A DNA stretch of 64,000 nucleotides from contig JAHLJT010009419.1 of assembly GCA_031308135.1 (NCBI GenBank), positions 62,538,540-62,602,539 on the forward strand, in the 5' to 3' direction. This stretch comes from Acheta domesticus. Taxonomy: Eukaryota; Arthropoda; Insecta; Orthoptera; Gryllidae. A model generated the notes under the pieces. It searched no databases. It worked only from the letters and a program-made list of their open reading frames with translations, and was not told the origin of the DNA. The number at the start of each line of letters is the position of its first letter. Position 1 is the first letter of the stretch. The position numbers and the translations under genes were made by a program. Shown here one piece after another: positions 57,636 to 64,000 of this stretch.

Positions 57636-58650
57636 TTTAAAGTAGACCTGGTAATTCCATACAGTTCAGTAGCCTTTTCCTACTTCATTTTCACTATTTA
57701 CTTTTTCATTGCTTAGTGTATTTTAACTTCATCATAGGCGTGCAAACCATAGATATTGGATTTTTTGTCTACGTGCAAAGTTATAGTTCATATGGCGACA
57801 ACAAATAGGTATTTTGATCAAATGTAATTAATCAATGTTTACAATTTATAAGTCACGTACTTTCGAAATGATATATAAGATCATACAATGTCAATTAATT
57901 CAATGAAAGAATTCCTTCTCAAGGATATAAATGTAGGGACAGGGTGGCCAGTATGGCAATGTTACCCTAAAAGAAGTATACGCATTAGTATATGTTACCT
58001 TTTTATAATAAATAATTATTAAGTTCACGACACAGCATGCCTACGACATGACATATTTACTTATCAATGTCGTTTACTTCAACTCAATTAATCCAAATTA
58101 ACCATATTTCGATTACGAGATTTAGCTGCATCACTATACACCATACATTTTTACGGACATTTTAGGTTGCAACTATAACCAATGCAACAAACGACTTACA
58201 TAATGTTTCAGAGAAGTAGCTTACTATAGAAGCTCAGCCAGCAAAGAAATTCACGACAGACTGAGCTACTTAAATTTTTTGAAGTTGTGGCAGTGTTTCA
58301 TCCCGACAATGTTAGCCATCATTACCTTAAGTACTGTGTCACTTCCGAATACAGATATGAAATTTACAATTTGTAGAATTGCGTATGTTATGCTTCACAG
58401 TCCGTAATATACCTATCAACAATTTACATAACCCTTTGTAAATAACCTTAAGATACTGTTATCAGATCTTGGGTATTGATAAATAAACTCAAACGGTCAG
58501 CACCATAACCTACTTCCAGTTTTAAATATGTCAATGAAAACATGTGTTATCGTCGAAATAAAAACTTCATACGACAGATCAAAGTAAAAGCACTGATATA
58601 TGTTTCCTCTAACACGACGGCAAAGCTAGCAAACCGCTTCTGCATTTATT
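57636..58650. other. AT-rich spacer, no gene seen
   Basis: Nothing recognisable. Confidence 0.6.
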
Positions 58651-58904
58651 GCCATTAAGGCAGTAAAAAGTTCGGGGGCGTTGGAAAACGCGAAACGAAA
58701 ACTATTTCTGCTCGCGAGGAAGCTACAAATCTATTTTCGCGCGGTTGTAGCGCGCGGCGCGCAGCTCGTTATCCTGGGATCGCGGCGCCAGAGGTATGCG
58801 GTCGCACGGCGCGTGTTTGACCGCCACGCTCACATCGGTCGCGTCCTTTACCTTGCCGCCCCGCCACCCCCGCCGTCCTCACGCCCCCGCCGCCCAAAAG
58901 GCAC

Positions 58905-59410
58905 CCGGCCCTAGCCGCCCCACTCGCCGCTCTCACCGGCCCCGCCATCCACTCGCCGCCCTTGCCGCCCCCCGCCACCCCACCGCTCCACAGCCCCCAC
59001 AGGCACTCCGGCCCTAGCCGTCCTCCGCGCTCCCGCCGGCCCCGCCATCCATTTCCGCCCTTGCCGCCCCGCAAACCCCCCCGCTCCACCGCCCCGCCGC
59101 CCCCCAGGCACCCGCCCTAGCCGCCCACTCGCCGATCTCACGCGGCCCCGCCATCCATTTGCCGCCCTTGCCGCCCCGCACCCCCACCGCTCCACCGCCC
59201 CCGCGCCCCCACAGGCACCCCGGCCCTAGCCGCCCCACTCCGCGCTCTCACCGGCCCCGCCATCCATTTGCCGCCCTTGCCGCCCCCCCGGCACCCCCAC
59301 CGCTCCACCGCCCTCGCCGCCCCCACAGGCACCCGGCCCTTGCGTCCTCGCCGCTCCCGCCGGCCCCGCCGTCCACTCGCCTCCTTGCCGCCTTCGCCAC
59401 CGCATCGCGA
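58905..59410. repeat. GC-rich minisatellite, five copies of a 100-109-bp unit
   Basis: The word CCGGCCCCGCCATCCA (or close) recurs at about 58936, 59036, 59143, 59251 and 59360. Each is followed by TTGCCGCCCTTGCCGCC-like text, CCACCGCTCCACCGCC, CCCACAGGCACCCGG and CCCTAGCCGCCC. Frames on both strands stay open only because the repeat is so GC-rich. Confidence 0.9.
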
Positions 59411-59559
59411 CCCTCGCCGCCCCCGTCGCCCTCGCCGCTTTGCCACAGACCCCGCGGCTCTAGCCGTCCTCGCCGACCTCGCCACCTTCGTCGCCGGCAC
59501 GCGGCCCATGCCGCCCTAGCCGGCCTCGCTGTCCCCGCCACCCTCCTGCTCTCGCCTCT

Positions 59560-59990
59560 CACCGCCCACTCATTGCCCTCTCACGCGATGTGCCTTATCC
59601 TGCCCTCTCACCACCCACTCACACCCTCTCTCACCGCCCTCTCATAGCCCTTCTCACCGCCTTCTGATCGCCTCTCTCACAGTCCTGCTCACCGCTCTCT
59701 CACTGCCTTCTGATCGCCCTCTCACAGTCCTGCTCACCGCCCTCTCACCGCCTCGCCATCCTCGCGCCCTCACCACTCGCCGCCCTCTCACTCGCCCCCT
59801 CACCACTCGCCGCCTCTCACCACTCGCCGCCCTCACCACTCGCCGCCCTCACCACTCCCGCCCTCACCACTCGCCGCCCTCACCACTCGCCGCCCTCACC
59901 ACTCGCCGCCCTCACCACTCTCGCCGCCCTCACCACTCGCGCCCTCACCACTCGCCGCCCTCGCCGTCCTCGCCGCCTTCGCGCTCTCGT
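59560..59990. repeat. C-rich short tandem repeats (CCCTCACCACTCGCCG unit)
   Basis: The 16-17-bp unit is repeated about ten times at 59775-59960. A related CTCTCACCGCC-type unit fills 59560-59770. The + strand is almost devoid of G outside CG and GCC contexts. Confidence 0.9.
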
Positions 59991-59999
59991 CACCCTCCG

Positions 60000-60545
60000 C
60001 TCTCTACGACAACTTTGGGGATAATTCGCCAAAGTTGGTGATTCAATTCACTGGCCGGCAGATTGCTCATGGAAGCCGCTACGAGCGAAGCAAGCGGGAA
60101 GGTGGGGAGCCTGTGACGGGCGGCGGAGTAGCGGTGGGCGCTGGCATTCGGCTGTGGGCGTCGCGTGGGCGTCCAAGCGGGCGGAGGTTCGGGTTGTGTA
60201 AGCGAACGGAGAGCAGATGTTGTGAGGATCTTTCTGCAGGCGACAAGGTGGATTTATTTTTATTTTTTAATTTTTGATTAGTAATAGCTAGTTCGGCTGA
60301 GTGGGCAATCAAGCGAATAGGCGTGCAGTCGAGTGGGCGGAGGAGGGTAGGTGGACGGACTGGTGGGCGAGCGGCGCCGTCGGGCACTGGGCGTTGGAGC
60401 GGGCGCAGGGCAGAGCAGTCTAATTTGCATAGACGTCGCGCGCAGAGCCGACGCTGCTTGCGATGAGCAATTGAGCCTGTTAGTGGCCCCGCGCTGTGGC
60501 AAACAGTCTGTTCCGCGCTATTTGCGCGTCACAATTTGTTTCTTC
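60000..60545. other. GC-rich, CpG-rich stretch of unknown function
   Basis: Composition swaps from C-rich to G-rich at about 60060. It could be a promoter-type CpG-rich region or an extension of the minisatellites. The open frames at 60035-60277 and 60079-60387 have no domain. Confidence 0.3.
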
Positions 60546-61430
60546 CTGCGTGATATCACCTAAGCGAAACTTGACATTTCGAAAGTTATACAAATTTTCA
60601 CTCTTTAGGACGGAAAATGAGGGTAAATGACGAATTCCGAACATGGAAAAATTGTTTTAATACTGGTTAGTTACATTGGGGTTATACGAGGAAATGAATG
60701 AAACGACTATTACAAATTTTAATAAGACATTGTGTAAACCGCGAAGTGTTGTGTAACTCCACACACTCTGAAGAAGAACTGCTTACTACAAATTGCAAAG
60801 GTAATCGATACATTTAATATCCTCAATTATTTTTGCCTCCTTAAATGTTATCTTTAATATTTATTTGTATCTTTAAAATTTGTTTCCGTAGTTTTAATAT
60901 TTATCATTGTGATCAATCTCACTTGCATCTTCATTATTTTTGTAGTTTTTGTTTCTATTTTTTATCCAACTTTTTTTAATTATGCCCTATACCTAAGCTT
61001 CATTTTCAAATCCTTTCGTATTCCCAATGTTTGATTTTTTCATGATGTAAATCATTATAGCAAAATCCTTCTAGCTAATTCAATAATAGTTTTCTCATGC
61101 ATCTTTCTTCTTTCATTTACGTATGAAGTATAAGGCTTTATTCTTTCAGGGTAAATTTTTGTTATTTATTAATCTTCATTTTCACTAAGAATTCGCCTCC
61201 ATAAATATTTTATTCTATTTCTCTTTTATGTTTCTGATTTTATTGCCTTCTTCTAAATTTGTTGTTCTTTTCTAGAAATATTAGCAGTTTCTAATCAATG
61301 TACTGATAAACTATTTCCATCAATTTCATGTGGTCATAATTGATATGTCCCAATCTTTGGTGCCATAATTCATTATTGCTAATTGATAAATGTGTGCTTC
61401 TTCAGAAACTATTCTTTTTCTAAAATAAAA
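60546..61430. other. AT-rich spacer with T-rich + strand, no gene seen
   Basis: Long C/T-rich runs between 60830 and 61330 on the + strand. No motif. Confidence 0.5.
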
Positions 61431-61439
61431 TGGTTCCGA

Positions 61440-61860
61440 CAATGGGCGGGGTGGACGGGGAGCGGCGGGATGGGGCAAGACGGAGCGAGACGGGTGAAGT
61501 GTGACGTGTTGGGGCAGGGCGGGGCAGGTGGGTGAAGCGGAATGCAACGTGACAGGCCGGGCCGGGACGAGAAGGGACGTGATGGGGGTCGGGATAAGCT
61601 GGGCGAGACGAGAGGGACGGGGCATGGCGTGACGCGGGGGTGGGGGGGGTCGGGATGGGGCAAGAAGAGGGGTGCAGGTTCGGGGCGGGTGAGGCGGGGC
61701 GAGACTAAGCAAGACGCGGAGGGTGAGGCAGGACGAAGTAGGATGGGACGGACGGGACGGGACAAGGCGTGGCTGGGTAGAGCTGACGAGACGGGGCGAG
61801 GTGGGGTGAGATGGAGTGGGTTGGAGTGGGACTGTCTGGGAGGGCCCGGGCGGGGGCACA
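61440..61860. repeat. G-rich, purine-biased degenerate repeat
   Basis: Loose GGGACGRGACG/GGGGCAGGGC units run for about 420 bases with strong G over C bias on the + strand. No clean period. Many runs of three to seven G could form G-quadruplexes. Confidence 0.8.
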
Positions 61861-62239
61861 GTACGACGACTTCAGCTTGCAGAAGTGGTTCTGTGCCGGG
61901 CGAGAAGACGTCCCCTCATCCGTTTCGCGCTGACAAAGATCCCGCACAGCCCAAGTTCCTTCGCCTCGCTGCGGCCTCAGACTCGGCCCGGACGAGCGGG
62001 ACAGGCCCTGATGAGGGTCGATCGCAGACCTCTGCTCTGCAGCTGGGCGCTCAAAGGGCGAGCGAAGGCACTTCGCTTATCTATGGGGCAAAAAGACCGA
62101 ACAGAAAAAAACGCCCATGCTCCCAGACCCTAATGAGGTGCGTATTTAGGAAGATTTGCTCAGTGAAATGTACATAGCCTAATCCGCTAATTACATTTTA
62201 TACTGAAATGTCACAAGGACTTTATGTAAACTCTAATTA
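61861..62239. other. Mixed-composition spacer before the mariner-like element
   Basis: No motif; open frames continue out of the G-rich repeat. Confidence 0.5.
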
Positions 62240-63004
62240 CAGGGTGAGTCAGGAGGAAATGTACATGCTTTTGAGGGGTGATACTAATGGTGATTCTGAA
62301 CAAAATTTCTAACAAACATATGGACCTTTCTTAACCGTTTTCAGGGTAACCTGATCCAGTGTTTTATATAATCGTCTTAATGGAGGACGATATCTTTATT
62401 TGCTTTCAAAATGTTTTACCAAAATACGTCGAGGATATCCGTTTGGCAACAGGAGCTCGTATGTACTTTCAGCACGACGGAGCTCCTGTACATTCCGTAC
62501 AGCAAGTGATACAGTATCTCAACGAAACTTATCATGGTCGTTGGATCGGTCGCCGGGTAGTTATTGCTTGGCCACCGAGATCACCCGATTTTATCCCATT
62601 GGGTTATTGTTTGTGGAGTTGGCTTAAGAAAGATGTCTACAAGCGCAGAGTGGACACAAGAGAGGAACTACTCGCTCGTATTTTAGATGCTTGTGTTCAA
62701 GAAAAGCAATACAGAAATGAGCTCAGATAGCAACATCTACAAGGCCTATCTACAAGGAGCACCAAATGCATTGAAGTTGACGGTCGCTGTTTGAACATTT
62801 CTTGTGAGGATATGTACACCATTAAACAAACCATAATACAACAGTATATTAATTTACTGTCACTGCACTTTCCGTCCTTAGTGTTTTTCATTAGTTTCCT
62901 TTGAAACGGTTAACAAAAGGGCATATGTTTACTAGAAGCTTTCTGTTCGAATCACCAGTAGTATCGCCCCTCAAAGCATGTACCTTTCCTCCTGACTCAC
63001 TCTG
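62240..63004 (+). mobile_element. Internally deleted mariner/Tc1-like element with matching TIRs
   Basis: The left end CAGGGTGAGTCAGGAGGAAA and the right end, reversed, CAGAGTGAGTCAGGAGGAAA match over about 45 bases. They continue with TGCTTTTGAGGGGTGAT and TGCTTTGAGGGGCGAT. TA lies just left of the element, and GTGTA on the right. The 765-bp length is about half of a complete element, and the first catalytic region is missing. Confidence 0.9.
62380..62730 (+). pseudogene. mariner/Tc1-like (IS630 superfamily) transposase, C-terminal part
   Basis: The frame holds GARMYFQHDGAPVHS (second catalytic D), WPPRSPDFIPLGYCLW (third catalytic D, 36 residues later) and LKKDVYKRRVDTREELLARI, to a stop at 62728-62730. 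This arrangement is the DDE_3-type core of cut-and-paste transposases. The N-terminal helix-turn-helix and the first D are lost between the TIR and about 62380. There are no stops within the remaining 110 residues, so the deletion may be more recent than most elements here. It has no proper start of its own, so it is non-functional. Confidence 0.9.
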
Positions 63005-64000
63005 TGTACGTTGTATGTTAATTGAGGAGTAGCATGGAAGGGGGATTGGAGGTCTTAACTCCTATACACAGTTTTGAGAAAAAGTAGATTCAGTTTTTTC
63101 CCATGTAAATTTACATTATCGACTTCATGTTAAGTAATCTGACTGATATAAACTTTTATTTTGTTGACTTTCTTTGTAATGCGTTCTATCACCTAGATTT
63201 AATAAAATGGTATCCAAAATGTAAATAAAACATAATAAGTAATAGTATGCCCGTTCTTCTATATATGTGATTCATTCCGATTTTTCATTGAAGATTTGGT
63301 TGAAATTTTTTTTCTTTCATTAGATGTATATTTAGGTTATACTTAGAACTTAAAAATGAAATAATATTTTTAATAATACATATGTTGCAATATTAATCAT
63401 ACATATGTTGTTTTATAAGCAAACAATACCAAATAGATTGGATGAAAAACGAAAATTCTCCTCGATACATTATAATTTATTTTGGTACAGTAATTATTCC
63501 TTCAATGATCAGTAGTACAAGCAAATTAAAACTTGGAACTTATTAAAAATAGTAAAGAATTTAGAGGATGCTATACTAGAGAATGCACAGCACAGCGAAT
63601 TGGCGCTGGAGAGGTTTACGGCCAAAGTTCCAAGCAGTTAATGGACAAACGGTGCCTAGGCTAATTGCTGTTCTCTGCTTTCTCCTTATTCTTGAGTCAT
63701 TTACATGATGTCTATAACATATGTTTTTCATTAAATCTAATGAAGATTACAACCCAAGATGTAGAAAACTGTTTAACCAGAGCCAAGCCGGTCTTCATTT
63801 TTTCTTTTCAATGACGATAGATATCATCAATACGGCATATTTTCTTTCTGCCTTAGAAAGGTATAAACATGATAAATCAACTTTTCTCTGTCTCTGTAAA
63901 TGCTTTGTTTATTGCACTTTTGTAAAAAAGTCAGCTCAAAATAAAGTACTCCAATTACGGAACGACTGCGCTACGATAGTACATTTGCTGTGGCGAGTAA
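63005..64000. other. AT-rich spacer, no gene seen
   Basis: Nothing recognisable to the window edge. Confidence 0.6.

Noticed and set aside
58681..59647. Pro/Ala/Arg-rich frames of up to 162 codons
   Set aside because: They lie wholly in GC-rich minisatellites, are open on both strands, and have no conserved motif.
61326..62177. 177- and 211-codon frames over the G-rich repeat
   Set aside because: The codons follow the degenerate GGGACG repeat and no domain is present.

Overview
This 64-kb window is eukaryotic nuclear DNA, most likely from an arthropod (probably an insect) with a large, transposon-rich genome. The evidence is spliced genes, tRNA-derived SINEs, RLE-type LINEs, piggyBac, pogo and mariner relatives, many microsatellites, and two runs of N (1000 and 100 bases) that look like scaffold gaps. 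Species cannot be told from the sequence. Nothing suggests operons, CRISPR arrays or prokaryotic genes.

The only convincing host gene is a secreted, GC-rich ankyrin-repeat gene on the minus strand. Its signal-peptide exon (32530-31487) has a GT donor that joins in phase 0, across a 10.9-kb intron, to an ankyrin exon (20584-19229). A near-identical second copy of the signal-peptide exon lies in the opposite direction at 47126-48177, with the same splice acceptor, the same 11-nt leader before the ATG and the same donor; its partner exon is not visible downstream. A short fragment at 3272-3574 (minus) may derive from the same family. All copies carry small indels that often offset each other in homopolymer or GC-rich runs, so either consensus errors or decay is possible.

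The rest is mostly mobile DNA. Three broken copies of an RLE-type non-LTR element (R2 superclade, R4/Dong-like) sit at 1-1220 (+), 23853-24970 (+) and 38640-36965 (-), all ending in (TAA)n-type microsatellites. About ten copies of an unrecognised AT-rich, non-coding repeat occur from 9.1 to 56.6 kb; it has a conserved end and an internal GGAC-rich patch. Two of its copies face each other as a 5-kb inverted repeat (13283-18455), and one has turned its GGAC patch into a 12-bp minisatellite (45315-45475). Other elements are a piggyBac-type MITE nested in a pogo/Tigger-like transposase pseudogene (42525-43970), a decayed piggyBac-like element (52728-53742), an internally deleted mariner/Tc1-like element with clear TIRs (62240-63004), two small MITEs, three SINEs, an inverted pair of Penelope-like ends, and a degenerate LINE tail.

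Region by region: 0-13 kb holds RLE-LINE, SINE and MITE debris. 13-18.5 kb is the large inverted repeat. 19.2-32.5 kb is the ankyrin gene with its transposon-filled intron. 32.5-47 kb is AT-rich spacer with nested elements and one assembly gap. 47-48.2 kb is the second ankyrin exon. 48.9-51.6 kb is an unexplained block set into a (TA)n tract. 52.7-56.6 kb holds piggyBac and AT-rich repeats. 58.7-62 kb is a set of GC-rich minisatellites with strong strand asymmetry, followed by the mariner-like element.
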